From NCBI RefSeq assembly GCF_013408425.1, contig NZ_JACBYV010000001.1, forward strand, positions 1,674,001-1,738,000: a stretch of 64,000 bases of DNA, written 5' to 3'. The translations under genes were made by a program, and so were the position numbers. Source of the DNA: Pseudomonas flavescens. Its GTDB lineage: Bacteria > Pseudomonadota > Gammaproteobacteria > Pseudomonadales > Pseudomonadaceae. Position 1 is the stretch's first letter, and every line of letters starts with the position of its first letter. Shown here piece after piece: positions 1 through 9,727 of this stretch. The notes under the pieces were generated by a model. That model worked only from the letters and a program-made list of their open reading frames with translations. It was not told where the DNA came from and ran no database searches.

Positions 1-7
1 GAACGCA

Positions 8-1666
8 TCAGGCGGCCACCGGCTGACCCAGGGCGCGCACGCTTTCCGTGGCCAGATCCAGCACGCTTGGCTGCGCCAGACCGTTGTCGGCTTCCAGGTA
101 GTATTCGAGGCTGCTCAGCGCGTCGGCGAGCACCTCCAGGCGTGTTTCGGCAGGCATCTGCTCGGCATCGAGCATCTGCGTCTGGATGTAGTCGGCACAG
201 GCACCCACCAAGGCCGCAGCGCGTTCCTGGCCGAGGAACCACAGGCCGCCGCGAACCGCCTGCAGGCTGAACGGCACGTTGGCCAGGTGCATGCGATCAC
301 CGGCGGCTTCGAGGTAGGCAGTGATCGCACGCTTGGCCAGGGCGAGACCGGCACGCGCCTCGTCCAGCACCACGATGCGCGCTTCGAAGAGCTGATGCTG
401 CGCGAAGGTGCATACTTCTGGCTCCGGCCGTGGCGTGACCACTCGCTCGCCACGTTCGAGGGTGGCCACCATCCCTTCGACATAGAGCACGGCATCGGCC
501 AGGGTGATCAATTCATCCGGCTGGGCCGCAGCGCCTTCGCACCAGGCAGCGACGGTTGGCAACTGGTTGGCCAGGGAGTTGCCTGCGGAGCTGAGGCCGA
601 CCATGGCGAGGGTCTTGCTCAGCTTGCCCAGCAGCGCATGCAAGCTGCTCAGCCCGTCACCCTGCAACGTACCGCGCTCGATCAGATCGAGCAGGTCCTT
701 GACGCTGGCCAGCTCTTCACGGATGGCCGAGCTGAGCGAACGCATGACCGCCTTGCCGGGCCCGGATAGCCGTTGATATTCCTCTTCCAGCAGGTGATCG
801 GTGAACGGCAACGGAGTGATGCCGAACAACTCGCGCACCTCGGCTGCCAGTGCCCCTTGGCCGCCGGACAACGCGACCAGGTAGAGCAACTCCTTGAGCA
901 GGCTGCGCGGCGGTTCGTAGGCACCGTTGGCGAGGATCTGCCGCAATTCGCGGTCGATCCGCGAGAACAGCTGCTTGCGCGATTTGCGCGGCAACAGCTG
1001 ACCATCGTTCTGAGCCTCCAGGGCAGCCGCCCCCAACCAGCACAGACGACCGCGCGGCTCGTTGGCGAACAGCCCGTCCAGGCGGCTCATCGCGCGGCCC
1101 ATCAGGCGCATGCTGGCGGCCGGGTTCTGTTCGCGGATGAAGCCAAGCAAACCGACCTGGTACATCTGTCGCAGGCGGCGGCCTTCGTTTTCCTTGGCGG
1201 CTGCGTCCAGCGCAGGCGGCACCATGCGCGGCCTGGCCTGGTCGAGGCGCACGCTGAAGAAGAAGCTCTCCGGTAGCGGCGGCTGCTTGCAGGCGTGGCG
1301 CAGATCGTTGATCGCCGGCAGCAGCAGTTCGGGCATTTCCTGGCGATGCGCGTCAAGGCCTTCCAGATACCGACGCAGCACATGCAGAGCATTGCTCAGC
1401 GCCGCCAACTGGGCGTCACGTTCAGGGCCCACACCAGCGGGAATGTCTGTGGCCTGGTCGAGCACTTCCTGGGCCAGCAGCTCGGCACCGGTGAGCTCGA
1501 TCAGGTTGAGCGTGCCACGCACCTGTTGCAGGTTGTCCACGGCCTGTTGCAGCAAGCTGCCGTTATTACGCTCGACGATGAACTGTTCGAGGCTCGCTTC
1601 GGCCTCTTCGATCGTGGCGAACAGTTCGTCGCGAACCAGCCCCAGTGACGATGCTCCAGAAACCAT
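8..1666 (-). CDS. fimL: FimL-like type IV pilus / cAMP regulator (ChpA N-terminal homologue)
   Basis: A 552-residue soluble, mostly alpha-helical protein with no signal peptide. It matches FimL of P. aeruginosa (about 557 aa) in length, in the opening MVSGASSLGLVRDEL region and in gene context, next to a crotonase gene and ldcA. Known of the family: FimL resembles the N-terminal part of the chemosensory kinase ChpA, has Hpt-like domains that lack the phospho-accepting histidine, and promotes twitching motility and cAMP-dependent virulence through FimV, PilG and adenylate cyclase CyaB. Inference: the same role here. The stop codon lies only 7 bp from the window edge and the gene is complete. 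The start is the first ATG and gives the family's length. Confidence 0.85.
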   Translation of the reverse strand: MVSGASSLGLVRDELFATIEEAEASLEQFIVERNNGSLLQQAVDNLQQVRGTLNLIELTGAELLAQEVLDQATDIPAGVGPERDAQLAALSNALHVLRRYLEGLDAHRQEMPELLLPAINDLRHACKQPPLPESFFFSVRLDQARPRMVPPALDAAAKENEGRRLRQMYQVGLLGFIREQNPAASMRLMGRAMSRLDGLFANEPRGRLCWLGAAALEAQNDGQLLPRKSRKQLFSRIDRELRQILANGAYEPPRSLLKELLYLVALSGGQGALAAEVRELFGITPLPFTDHLLEEEYQRLSGPGKAVMRSLSSAIREELASVKDLLDLIERGTLQGDGLSSLHALLGKLSKTLAMVGLSSAGNSLANQLPTVAAWCEGAAAQPDELITLADAVLYVEGMVATLERGERVVTPRPEPEVCTFAQHQLFEARIVVLDEARAGLALAKRAITAYLEAAGDRMHLANVPFSLQAVRGGLWFLGQERAAALVGACADYIQTQMLDAEQMPAETRLEVLADALSSLEYYLEADNGLAQPSVLDLATESVRALGQPVAA

Positions 1667-1704
1667 TCGCTATTGTGCCTCCCGCACAGGTGATAGAACC
1701 GCAA

Positions 1705-2526
1705 TCAATCAGCGAACTCGGGGTTCTGCTTGTTCATATGGGCCGCCATGGCCACACGCAGGTCAGCGGATTGCAACATGGCAGCATTCCAGGTGGCGAC
1801 GTATTCGAGGCCGTCGTCGACGCGATGATCGCGCATATAGCGGATCATTTCCTTGGTGCCGCGCACGGCAACCGGGGATTTTGCGGCGATCACGCGCGCA
1901 ATGTCCATCACCCCGGCGAGCAATGCGTCGAAATCGCCGTATACCTGGTTGACCAGGCCAATCTCCCGGGCCTCTGCCGCGCCCACGCTACGCCCGGTGA
2001 ACGCCAGCTCGCGCAGCATGCCATCACCGATGATCCGTGGCAGACGCTGCAGGGTGCCGACGTCGGCGGCCATGCCGATATCGATCTCCTTGATGGCGAA
2101 CTGGGCATCCTCGGCGCAGTAACGCATGTCGCAGGCCGACACCAGATCGACCGCGCCGCCCAGGCAATAACCGTGAATGGCGGCCAACACCGGCTTGCTG
2201 CAGCCGTCGACGGCATTGAACGAGGCCTGCAGGTCGAGAATCTTGCGTCGCAGCGTCCGCGCGTTACGGCCGGGGTCCTTGCCCAGCTGCGTGCCGACCT
2301 GGGCCAGCAGGCTGAGATCGATGCCCGAAGAGAAGTGCTTGCCGGCACCGGACAACACCACAGCTCGAATTTCGTCGGTCTCGTCGATCCAGCGGAAGAT
2401 CTCGATGATCTCCGTCCAGAAGGCGGCATTCATCGCATTTATCTTGTCGGGGCGGTTGATCACCACGTGGGCGACCTTGTCCAGCAGCTCGACACGAAAG
2501 GCCTGATATTCGGGCATTGCAGTCAT
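1705..2526 (-). CDS. Crotonase family protein, dienoyl-CoA isomerase (ECH1)-like
   Basis: A 273-residue crotonase-fold enzyme. The oxyanion-hole region reads GAGKHFSSGIDL and is followed by IKEIDIGMAADVGTLQRLP. Both match delta(3,5)-delta(2,4)-dienoyl-CoA isomerases (ECH1 type), which carry acidic catalytic residues in the second motif, better than standard enoyl-CoA hydratases. Likely role: moving double bonds during beta-oxidation of unsaturated fatty acids in the cytoplasm. The gene ends just before the fimL start and points the same way. A plain enoyl-CoA hydratase is the alternative. A GNAT or dehydrogenase partner that would fix the pathway is not present nearby. Confidence 0.85.
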   Translation of the reverse strand: MTAMPEYQAFRVELLDKVAHVVINRPDKINAMNAAFWTEIIEIFRWIDETDEIRAVVLSGAGKHFSSGIDLSLLAQVGTQLGKDPGRNARTLRRKILDLQASFNAVDGCSKPVLAAIHGYCLGGAVDLVSACDMRYCAEDAQFAIKEIDIGMAADVGTLQRLPRIIGDGMLRELAFTGRSVGAAEAREIGLVNQVYGDFDALLAGVMDIARVIAAKSPVAVRGTKEMIRYMRDHRVDDGLEYVATWNAAMLQSADLRVAMAAHMNKQNPEFAD

Positions 2527-2718
2527 CCTCGGCAGACGGCGCTGGGCGCCCGGGGTACGTTGAACGGATTCTTGTCAGCGGCTCTGAGAGCGCCGCCAAG
2601 GCAGCTGCTTGCAAACCGGGCAACTATAGCAAGCAGCGCCTGAAAGTCGATCACGCCCGGTGTGACGTGGAGCACGCCTGGCCCAAGCGGGTGTTTCAGC
2701 ATGACGGCTGCGCCCGGT

Positions 2719-4977
2719 TCATGCCTCGATGATGCAATCCACGGTGTAATAACTGCCCTGCTCGCCCTCGTGACGCTGCAGCCCATGCACATCGGCGTCG
2801 AAACCCGGGAAGCGCTGCTCGAAGGCCTGTGCGAAGCGCAGGTAATCGATGATCGAGCGGGTTTCCGTGGTGAATCGCTCACCCGGCATGATCAGCGGAA
2901 TACCCGGCGGATAAGGCACCAGCATCACTGCAGCGATGCGCCCCTGCACGTCGTCGACAAGCACCTCCTCGACCTCGCCACGTACCAACTGGTTATAGGC
3001 ATCGGCGGGCTTCAGGGCAATCTGTGGCAACACGGTGTACATACGCTTGAGAGATTTGGCGGTGGCGTTTTCCCGGTAGCAGTCGTGCAAGGCGTCGCAC
3101 AGATCACGCAGGCCCATGCCCTGATAGCGGCCTGCGCCTTCCCGGGCGATGGACGGCAACACGGCGCTCAACGGCAGGTTGGCGTCATAGCTGCGCTTGA
3201 ATTCCAGCAACTCGGTCAGCAGGGTGCTCCATTTGCCCTTGGTGATCCCCATGGAGAACAGCACGAGGAACGAATACAGCCCCGTCTTTTCGACCACCAG
3301 ACCACGCTCCCAGAGAAACTTGCTGACCACCGCGGCAGGAATACCACGCTCGTGGAGACGACCGCCTGCGGTCAGTCCCGGCATCACCAGCGTCACCTTG
3401 ATCGGGTCGAGCAGCACGTAATCCTCGGCCACATCGCCGAAACCGTGCCAGTCGGCCTCGGGCTGCAGCAGCCAGTCGGGCGTCGACACGTCGTCGGCAC
3501 CTTCGGTCTGCGGCGGCTGCCAGATGCTGAACCACCAGTCCTCGCTGCTCAAACTCTGACCGAGGTTGGCCAGCGCGCGGCGGAAACTCAGGGCTTCGTC
3601 GAAGGTTTCCTGGATCAGCGAGCGCCCGGCCGGCCCTTCCATCATCGCCGAGGCCACGTCCAGCGAGGCAATGATGCCGTACTGCGGCGACGTGGAGATA
3701 TGCATCATGAACGCTTCGTTGAAGCGGTCACGGTCGAGCTTGCGCACGCCACCATCCTGCACGTGAATCATCGACGCCTGACTGAAGGCCGCCAATAGCT
3801 TGTGAGTCGAATGGGTGGTGAACACCATGGGCCCACCGGCCTCACGGGTGGTGCCCATGCCGTAGCGACCGGCATAGAACTCGTGGAAGGCGGCATAGGC
3901 GTACCAGGCTTCGTCGAAATGCAGAACCTCCACCGAATCGCCCAGGGTGCGCTTGATCAGCTCGGCGTTGTAACACAAGCCGTCGTAGGTCGAGTTGGTC
4001 ACCACCGCCAGCTTGACCCTGGGCTCACGGCCCCGAGCCAGCGGGCTGGCATCGATCTTGGCCTGGATCGACTCGCGGGAGAACTCGCTCAGCGGAATCG
4101 GCCCGATGATGCCCAGCTCGTTACGTTCCGGCGACAGGTACAGCGGAATGGCGCCGGTCATGATGATCGCGTGGAGAATCGACTTGTGACAGTTGCGATC
4201 GACCAGCACCAAGTCATCGCGGCCGACCATCGAGTGCCAGACGATCTTGTTGGCGGTCGAGGTGCCGTTGATCACGAAGTAGGTGTGATCGGCGCCGAAA
4301 TTGCGGGCGGCCCGCTCTTCGGCGGCGGCCAGCGGGCCGGTGTGATCGAGCAGCGACCCCAGCTCGGGCACCGACACCGAAAGGTCGGAGCGCAGGGTGT
4401 TCTCGCCGAAGAACTGGTGAAAGGCCTGCCCGACCGGGCTCTTGCGATAGGCCACACCACCACCATGGCCCGGTGTGTGCCAGGAATAATTGGACTGCGA
4501 GGTGTGCTGCACCAGGGCCTTGAAGAACGGCGGCAGCAGGCCATCGAGGTAATTACGGGCAGCACGTGCCACCTGGCGGGCCAGAAACGGCACGGTGTCT
4601 TCGAACAGATAGAGAATGCCGCGCAGCTGGTTGAGGTCGGCCATGGCTTCGGCCGGTGCATTTTCGATGGTGACCTGCTCGCCGAGCGCGAAGATCGGCA
4701 ACTGTGGCGCACGCCGACGGGCGATGCGGATCAGCGCGACCATGTCCTGGAGCAGATGGCGATTTTCCCCGGCGCCCTCGGCAGCGACGAGGATGCAGGC
4801 CAGGCCATGATGGGTCGAGGCGACGATGTGCCCTTCCGCCGAGCTGGCGGTGGAGAGGATGGTGAAACCGTCCTGCTCCAGTTCCTGGGCGATGGCCCGT
4901 ACCCGCTCGCCGGCCACGGTATCGGCCTTGATATCACGATGAACGATGAGTACGGGGAACTTGAGGTCTTTGTACAT
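2719..4977 (-). CDS. ldcA: Lysine decarboxylase LdcA (fold type I, wing-domain family)
   Basis: Converts L-lysine to cadaverine and CO2 with PLP. At 752 residues it has the length of P. aeruginosa LdcA. Domain order: N-terminal response-regulator-like wing domain (about 1-125), PLP core with the lysine in THSTHKLLAAFSQ (about residue 390), FDEAW upstream of it, and a C-terminal domain from about 560. The ATG at 4977 is preferred over a GTG nine bases upstream (4986), because an AGGTG Shine-Dalgarno sits about 8 nt before the ATG and would overlap the GTG. Family members also accept ornithine or arginine, so specificity is inferred from synteny with PA1818. In P. aeruginosa the gene is controlled by arginine through ArgR; no such site was identified here. 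Confidence 0.9.
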   Translation of the reverse strand: MYKDLKFPVLIVHRDIKADTVAGERVRAIAQELEQDGFTILSTASSAEGHIVASTHHGLACILVAAEGAGENRHLLQDMVALIRIARRRAPQLPIFALGEQVTIENAPAEAMADLNQLRGILYLFEDTVPFLARQVARAARNYLDGLLPPFFKALVQHTSQSNYSWHTPGHGGGVAYRKSPVGQAFHQFFGENTLRSDLSVSVPELGSLLDHTGPLAAAEERAARNFGADHTYFVINGTSTANKIVWHSMVGRDDLVLVDRNCHKSILHAIIMTGAIPLYLSPERNELGIIGPIPLSEFSRESIQAKIDASPLARGREPRVKLAVVTNSTYDGLCYNAELIKRTLGDSVEVLHFDEAWYAYAAFHEFYAGRYGMGTTREAGGPMVFTTHSTHKLLAAFSQASMIHVQDGGVRKLDRDRFNEAFMMHISTSPQYGIIASLDVASAMMEGPAGRSLIQETFDEALSFRRALANLGQSLSSEDWWFSIWQPPQTEGADDVSTPDWLLQPEADWHGFGDVAEDYVLLDPIKVTLVMPGLTAGGRLHERGIPAAVVSKFLWERGLVVEKTGLYSFLVLFSMGITKGKWSTLLTELLEFKRSYDANLPLSAVLPSIAREGAGRYQGMGLRDLCDALHDCYRENATAKSLKRMYTVLPQIALKPADAYNQLVRGEVEEVLVDDVQGRIAAVMLVPYPPGIPLIMPGERFTTETRSIIDYLRFAQAFEQRFPGFDADVHGLQRHEGEQGSYYTVDCIIEA

Positions 4978-5092
4978 CAGCAACACCTGAGGTCACACGG
5001 GATTGGCCCGCTGTGCCCTCAGGGTAGAGGCTCGCCGGAAAGGACGGAACCCCTCGCGGGCGCGGCTATACGAAAAGGTCGCAATTCGCCGC

Positions 5093-5836
5093 TCAGGAGG
5101 CGGAAGTGTCCTGCTCCATCTGCGCCCATACGGCCGGCGCACCAGCGGATTTCTCGATAGCGGCCAGTCGTGCGACGTGTGCGGCAAGGTCGTCGGCGCT
5201 GGCGGCGATCACCGCCCCCCGAGCACGGTCTGCCGGTAGGCGACGAATCGGTGTCGGCTGCTGACGGCCATTGCCGTCGCCTTCGGAACCATCACCCGCC
5301 AGGGACAGGTTGGTCTGCCCACCGGTCATCGCCAGGTAGACGTCGGCGAGAATCTCCGAGTCGAGCAAGGCGCCGTGCAGTTCGCGGCCGGAGTTGTCAA
5401 CGCCATAGCGCTTGCACAGCGCATCAAGGCTGTTGCGCTGCCCCGGATGACGCTCGCGGGCCATTTGCAGGCTGTCGAGCACATCGCAGTAGGAGGCCAG
5501 ATCGGCGCGATCGTGCTGACCGATCAGGGCGAACTCGTTATTGAGGAAGCCCACGTCGAACGGCGCGTTGTGGATGATCAGCTGCGCGCCCTTGATGAAC
5601 TCGTAGAACTCGTCAGCGACTTCCTTGAAGCGCGGCTTGTCCTTGAGGTCTTCGCTGGTGATGCCGTGAACCGCGATGGCGCCTTCGTCGATCTCGCGAT
5701 CCGGCTGCAGGTATACATGGAAGTGGCGTCCGGTCAGGCGGCGACCCTCGACCTCGACGCAGCCGATCTCGATGACCCGGTGGCCATCGCTGACCGGCAT
5801 ACCGGTGGTTTCAGTATCCAGTACGACTCTACGCAC
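5093..5836 (-). CDS. dnaQ: DNA polymerase III epsilon subunit, 3'-5' proofreading exonuclease
   Basis: A 247-residue DEDDh exonuclease. Motif I is LDTETTG near the N-terminus, motif II lies around [15 protein letters not shown], and motif III is [15 protein letters not shown], which supplies the general-base histidine and the last metal-binding aspartate. The C-terminal tail is less conserved and is the part that binds the alpha subunit. The start is GTG at 5836, inside the end of rnhA (8-nt overlap), with AGGAG about 10 nt upstream. The tight rnhA-dnaQ pair indicates translational coupling of two replication-fidelity genes. Confidence 0.95.
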   Translation of the reverse strand: MRRVVLDTETTGMPVSDGHRVIEIGCVEVEGRRLTGRHFHVYLQPDREIDEGAIAVHGITSEDLKDKPRFKEVADEFYEFIKGAQLIIHNAPFDVGFLNNEFALIGQHDRADLASYCDVLDSLQMARERHPGQRNSLDALCKRYGVDNSGRELHGALLDSEILADVYLAMTGGQTNLSLAGDGSEGDGNGRQQPTPIRRLPADRARGAVIAASADDLAAHVARLAAIEKSAGAPAVWAQMEQDTSAS

Positions 5837-6281
5837 GCTTCATGCTCCTGATGTCTTCGACGCCGCGGTTGGCCAGTTGGTCCGCACGTTCATTGCCGGG
5901 GTGGCCGATGTGGCCGCGCACCCATTGCCAGGTCACGTTGTGCCGGTTCACCTGCTCGTCGAGTTGCTGCCACAGGTCGGCATTCTTCACCGGCTCTTTC
6001 GCGGCGGTTTTCCAGCCACGCTTCTTCCAGTTGGGCATCCATTCCTGAATGCCCTTCATGACGTACTGCGAGTCGGTGACCAGGCGTACGTCACAGGGGC
6101 GCTTCAGTTCGGCCAGGCCGCGGATCGCGCCCATCAATTCCATGCGGTTGTTGGTGGTCACGGCTTCACCACCCCACAACTCCTTCTCCACACCCTGGAA
6201 GACCAGCAATGCGCCCCAGCCACCGACGCCGGGATTGCCCTTGCAGGCACCGTCGGTGTAAAGCTCAACTTGTTCGGACAT
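5829..6281 (-). CDS. rnhA: Ribonuclease HI
   Basis: A 150-residue RNase HI that removes the RNA strand of RNA-DNA hybrids such as R-loops and primers. The four carboxylates are visible in [25 protein letters not shown] and ERADQLA. The basic handle region ([17 protein letters not shown]) of the E. coli-type enzyme is present. Length is close to E. coli RNase HI (155 aa). The gene overlaps dnaQ by 8 nt and follows the methyltransferase gene by 45 nt in the same direction, so the three probably form one transcript. Confidence 0.96.
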   Translation of the reverse strand: MSEQVELYTDGACKGNPGVGGWGALLVFQGVEKELWGGEAVTTNNRMELMGAIRGLAELKRPCDVRLVTDSQYVMKGIQEWMPNWKKRGWKTAAKEPVKNADLWQQLDEQVNRHNVTWQWVRGHIGHPGNERADQLANRGVEDIRSMKRA

Positions 6282-6326
6282 TCAGCGCCTTTCTATCTAT
6301 GGTCTGATTCGATAATGCAACAGCGC

Positions 6327-7088
6327 TCAGGGCGCGTCGCTATCGCGACGGCTGACCTTGGCTACCGGCATGGGCACCAGCTTGCCCATCGGCTCGCGAC
6401 GGGACTGGCGCAGCGGGCGCAGGCCGACCACCAGCTTGCGCGCTACCAATACGTAAAAACCGCCACCCGGCGACTGCCAGGCTCCGCCCCAGCGTTCCAG
6501 AGGGGCTAGCCGAGCCTGCCAGGCAGCGGAAGCAAGCGGCGGACGATAACATCCGAAGCGCCGTTTCTCCAGCGCGAAGCCAAGCAGGTTGAGCCAGTCG
6601 CCAAGGCGCCCGGGAGCGATGCAGCGCGCGTCGTGGAGGATGTCATGGGCGAACAGATGGCGTACTCCCCAGGCACTCAGCGGGTTGATCCCCACCACCA
6701 GCAGATGGCCGCCAGGGCGCACGCTGCGTGCAGCTTCGCGCAGCAGCCCATGGGGTGACTGGCAGAAATCCAGACCGTGCTGCAGCACCACCACATCGGC
6801 GGCATGCTCGACCAGCGGCCAGGACTGTTCCTCGCAGACGATCTCGACCCCCGCGAATGGCGCGCCAAGGCGCACGCTGCGCTGAATCTGCTGGGTTTCG
6901 ATGGCGGTTTCGGCACAGGGGCCGTAATGCACCAGATAGCCGCCGAAGAAGCGTGCCAGTTCTTCATCGAGCAGGCGCTGCTCCTGCTCCAGCAGCAGAC
7001 GCCCCAGCGGGCTGGTGAACCATTCTCGGGCAGCACCGATCAGCTGGAGCCAATCGGCATCGGCCTGGGCAAAGGGATTGTCGCTCAT
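6327..7088 (-). CDS. Class I SAM-dependent methyltransferase, function unknown
   Basis: A 253-residue protein with a class I methyltransferase core. A region ending in VVVLQHGLDFCQSPHGLLREAARSVRPGGHLLVVGINPLS corresponds to motifs II-III plus the post-motif proline-glycine-glycine turn. The first glycine-rich SAM motif is degenerate (FGGYLVHYGPCAETAI). It corresponds by position to PA1814. It lies divergent from gloB, with 102 bp between start codons, and upstream of rnhA-dnaQ. No substrate can be assigned. The basic C-terminal tail (about residues 215-253) has no recognisable motif. Confidence 0.85.
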   Translation of the reverse strand: MSDNPFAQADADWLQLIGAAREWFTSPLGRLLLEQEQRLLDEELARFFGGYLVHYGPCAETAIETQQIQRSVRLGAPFAGVEIVCEEQSWPLVEHAADVVVLQHGLDFCQSPHGLLREAARSVRPGGHLLVVGINPLSAWGVRHLFAHDILHDARCIAPGRLGDWLNLLGFALEKRRFGCYRPPLASAAWQARLAPLERWGGAWQSPGGGFYVLVARKLVVGLRPLRQSRREPMGKLVPMPVAKVSRRDSDAP

Positions 7089-7190
7089 GGACGCTTGCTC
7101 ACGGACTCTTGTTCATAGGGATCACCTGCATGGCCATCTTCAACAATGACACCTAAGATGCACCTTTGTCCCCAACTTGGCGACCACCTG

Positions 7191-7964
7191 ATGATCAAGA
7201 TCGAAGCCCTGAGTGCATTCTCGGACAATTACATCTGGCTGCTCCAGGATGAGCCGCGCAAGCGTGTCGCCGTGGTCGACCCCGGTGATGCCGCGCCCGT
7301 GCAGGCCTGGCTGCACGCTCGTCCCGACTGGACCTTGAGCGACATCCTGATCACCCACCATCACCCCGACCATGTTGGCGGCGTCGAGCAATTGCGCCGT
7401 GACAGCGGTGCCCGCGTCTATGGCCCTGCCAGGGAAAACATCCCCGCCCGCGACCAGGCGCTGGTCGATGGCGAACGTATAGAAGTGCTTGGCCTCTGCT
7501 TTCAGGTGATCGACGTACCGGGCCATACCCTTGGCCACATTGCCTTCTACCAGGGCGACCATCACTGGCTGTTCAGTGGCGACACCCTGTTCGCGGCAGG
7601 CTGTGGCCGGCTGTTCGAAGGAACGCCAGCGCAGATGCACCATTCGCTGCAACGCCTCGCCGCATTGCCGGATGACACCCTGATCTACTGCGCCCACGAA
7701 TACACCCTGAGCAACCTGCGCTTCGCCCACGCGGTCGAACCCGAGAATCCGGCGATCGCCGAACGCCTGCAACAGGTCACCGAATGGCGTGAGCAGGGTC
7801 GTATCAGCCTGCCTTCCGTGCTGGAACTGGAACGGGCGACCAACCCCTTTCTGCGCGGCGCTGAAACATCGGTTAAAGAAATGATCGCCAGCCGCGAGGG
7901 TCGCCCGATCGACAGCGAGGCCGAGGTTTTCGCCGCGTTGCGCGCCTGGAAGGATCGCTTCTGA
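7191..7964 (+). CDS. gloB: Hydroxyacylglutathione hydrolase (glyoxalase II)
   Basis: Hydrolyses S-D-lactoylglutathione to D-lactate and glutathione, the second step of methylglyoxal detoxification in the cytoplasm. It has the metallo-beta-lactamase fold with the [10 protein letters not shown] metal motif, the PGHTLGHI second ligand region, the [11 protein letters not shown] aspartate region and the glyoxalase II-specific [11 protein letters not shown] ending. At 257 residues it matches the family. The ATG at 7191 was chosen over an in-frame one at 7146 because it opens with [16 protein letters not shown], the family N-terminus; its Shine-Dalgarno is weak. Confidence 0.94.
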   Translation: MIKIEALSAFSDNYIWLLQDEPRKRVAVVDPGDAAPVQAWLHARPDWTLSDILITHHHPDHVGGVEQLRRDSGARVYGPARENIPARDQALVDGERIEVLGLCFQVIDVPGHTLGHIAFYQGDHHWLFSGDTLFAAGCGRLFEGTPAQMHHSLQRLAALPDDTLIYCAHEYTLSNLRFAHAVEPENPAIAERLQQVTEWREQGRISLPSVLELERATNPFLRGAETSVKEMIASREGRPIDSEAEVFAALRAWKDRF

Positions 7965-7998
7965 AGCGCCGACTGAGCCGCAAAATTCTGGTCAAAAC

Positions 7999-8027
7999 TT
8001 GACCACCCCTGGATCGGTTTCTAGAAT
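7999..8027 (+). promoter_or_regulatory. Sigma-70 type promoter of mltD
   Basis: TTGACC (7999-8004) and TAGAAT (8022-8027) are separated by exactly 17 bp, 36 bp before the mltD ATG, in the gap after gloB. Both hexamers are close to consensus, so mltD probably has its own promoter. Confidence 0.6.
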
Positions 8028-8063
8028 CCCCCGACTTTCGATCCAGGACGCCCCCACCAACCA

Positions 8064-9620
8064 ATGCCTTCGCAACCTTGTAACTCATTGAATTCAAAGG
8101 CATTGGCCTTGCGCTACCCGGCGCTCGCCGTGGCCATCTGTGCCGTTCTCAGCGGCTGCCAGAGCCTGGATCAACAGAACGTTGATTCAGCCCCAGCGGT
8201 CGATTTGAGCGGCAGAACGCCGCATGAGCCCCTTTGGATCAATGGATCGGCCCAGGCCGAGCAGCCCAAGGACATCTGGGAGCGGGTACGCGCGGGTTAT
8301 CAGTTGCAGGACAACATCGGTGTCAACCCGCGTATCGAGCAACAACGCCTGTGGTTTGCCAGCAACCCGTCGTTCGTCGAGAAATCCGGCGAGCGCAGCA
8401 GTCCCTACATCCACTACATCGTCGAGCGCCTGCAGGAGCGCAACATGCCGATGGAGCTGGCGCTGCTGCCGATGATCGAAAGCGCTTACAACCCCTTCGC
8501 CTATTCCCCAGCCGATGCGGTGGGTCTGTGGCAGTTCATCCCCTCCACGGGGCGCAACTTCAACCTGCGCCAGACCAGCTGGTACGACGGCCGTCGCGAC
8601 GTCACGGCATCCACCCAGGCCGCCATGAACTACCTGGCCCGCCTGCACGAGATGTTCAACGGTGACTGGCTGCTGGCCCTGGCTGCCTACAACGCCGGTG
8701 AAGGTCGAGTCAGCCGGGCCATCGAGCGCAACCAGAAGCTTGGCTTGCCCACCGATTACTGGAACCTGTCGCTGCCTCAGGAAACCCAGAATTACGTGCC
8801 CAAGCTGCTTGCCCTTTCCCAGGTGATCATGGCACCCAACGCTTACGGCGTGAGCCTGAGCCCGATCGCCAACGAACCCTACTTCGAGGAGGTGGAGCTC
8901 AAGCAGCGCATGGATCTTTCCCGGGTCGCCGCACTCGCCGAAGTCGATGAAGACGAGCTTTACCTGCTCAACCCGGCCTTCAAGAAGCGCATCACCGTCG
9001 ACGGCCCACAGCATCTGCTGGTGCCGACGCAGAAAGTCGAACTGCTGACTGCCAACCTGTCGACTCTCAAGCCCGAGGATCTGCAGAACTGGCAGGAGTA
9101 CGTGGTGCGTCCGGGCGATAACCTGCACGGCATCGCCAACCGCTACGAGCTGAGCGTTGCCAGTATCAAGGAGCTCAATCAGATCGCCGGCAACACCCTG
9201 CGCGTCGGCCAGCACCTCAATCTGCCAAGCACGGCGCAACCGGCACCGGACTCGACGCCGCAACGCACGGTCAATACCGCCATCGCCTCGCGCAGTTATC
9301 AGGTGCGCAACGGTGACAACCTGTGGCAGATCGCCAAGGCTCACAACGTCTCGGTCACCGACATCCGACGCTGGAACGCGCTCAAGGGCAACGCCCTGCG
9401 CGTCGGCCAGGACCTCAAGCTGCAGGGGGGCGCGAGCACCCAGGCAGTCGCCCGCGCCGAGCGCGACGACGTGACCTACTACAAGGTACGCAAGGGTGAT
9501 TCGCTGCACCTGATCGCCAAGCGTTTCAACGTGCAGATGAAGAACCTGCAGAGCTGGAACCCGAGAACCGGCAAGGCGCTCAAGCCAGGCCAGGTCCTGA
9601 CCCTGCGCCTGCCTGACTGA
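8064..9620 (+). CDS. mltD: Membrane-bound lytic murein transglycosylase D with three LysM domains
   Basis: A 518-residue outer-membrane lipoprotein that cleaves peptidoglycan glycan strands to 1,6-anhydro-muropeptides. The N-terminus has a signal segment ending in a lipobox (LSGC, about residue 31). The SLT domain (about 120-240) carries the catalytic glutamate in LLPMIESAYNPFAYS and the GLWQFIPSTGRNF motif. Three LysM repeats follow at about 345-390, 412-455 and 473-517, each with the YxVRxGDxLxxIA signature. E. coli MltD has two LysM repeats, so three is at the high end. The gene has its own promoter and its stop lies just before the npp operon. Confidence 0.93.
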   Translation: MPSQPCNSLNSKALALRYPALAVAICAVLSGCQSLDQQNVDSAPAVDLSGRTPHEPLWINGSAQAEQPKDIWERVRAGYQLQDNIGVNPRIEQQRLWFASNPSFVEKSGERSSPYIHYIVERLQERNMPMELALLPMIESAYNPFAYSPADAVGLWQFIPSTGRNFNLRQTSWYDGRRDVTASTQAAMNYLARLHEMFNGDWLLALAAYNAGEGRVSRAIERNQKLGLPTDYWNLSLPQETQNYVPKLLALSQVIMAPNAYGVSLSPIANEPYFEEVELKQRMDLSRVAALAEVDEDELYLLNPAFKKRITVDGPQHLLVPTQKVELLTANLSTLKPEDLQNWQEYVVRPGDNLHGIANRYELSVASIKELNQIAGNTLRVGQHLNLPSTAQPAPDSTPQRTVNTAIASRSYQVRNGDNLWQIAKAHNVSVTDIRRWNALKGNALRVGQDLKLQGGASTQAVARAERDDVTYYKVRKGDSLHLIAKRFNVQMKNLQSWNPRTGKALKPGQVLTLRLPD

Positions 9621-9727
9621 AGCGCATTGCAACACACTTGATGCACACCGCCGGGGCCGGTCTTTTTCCTGTACAGACAAGCTGTTACTGTACGGAGACC
9701 TTTGCCGCCCCGGACCGGATATTGCAC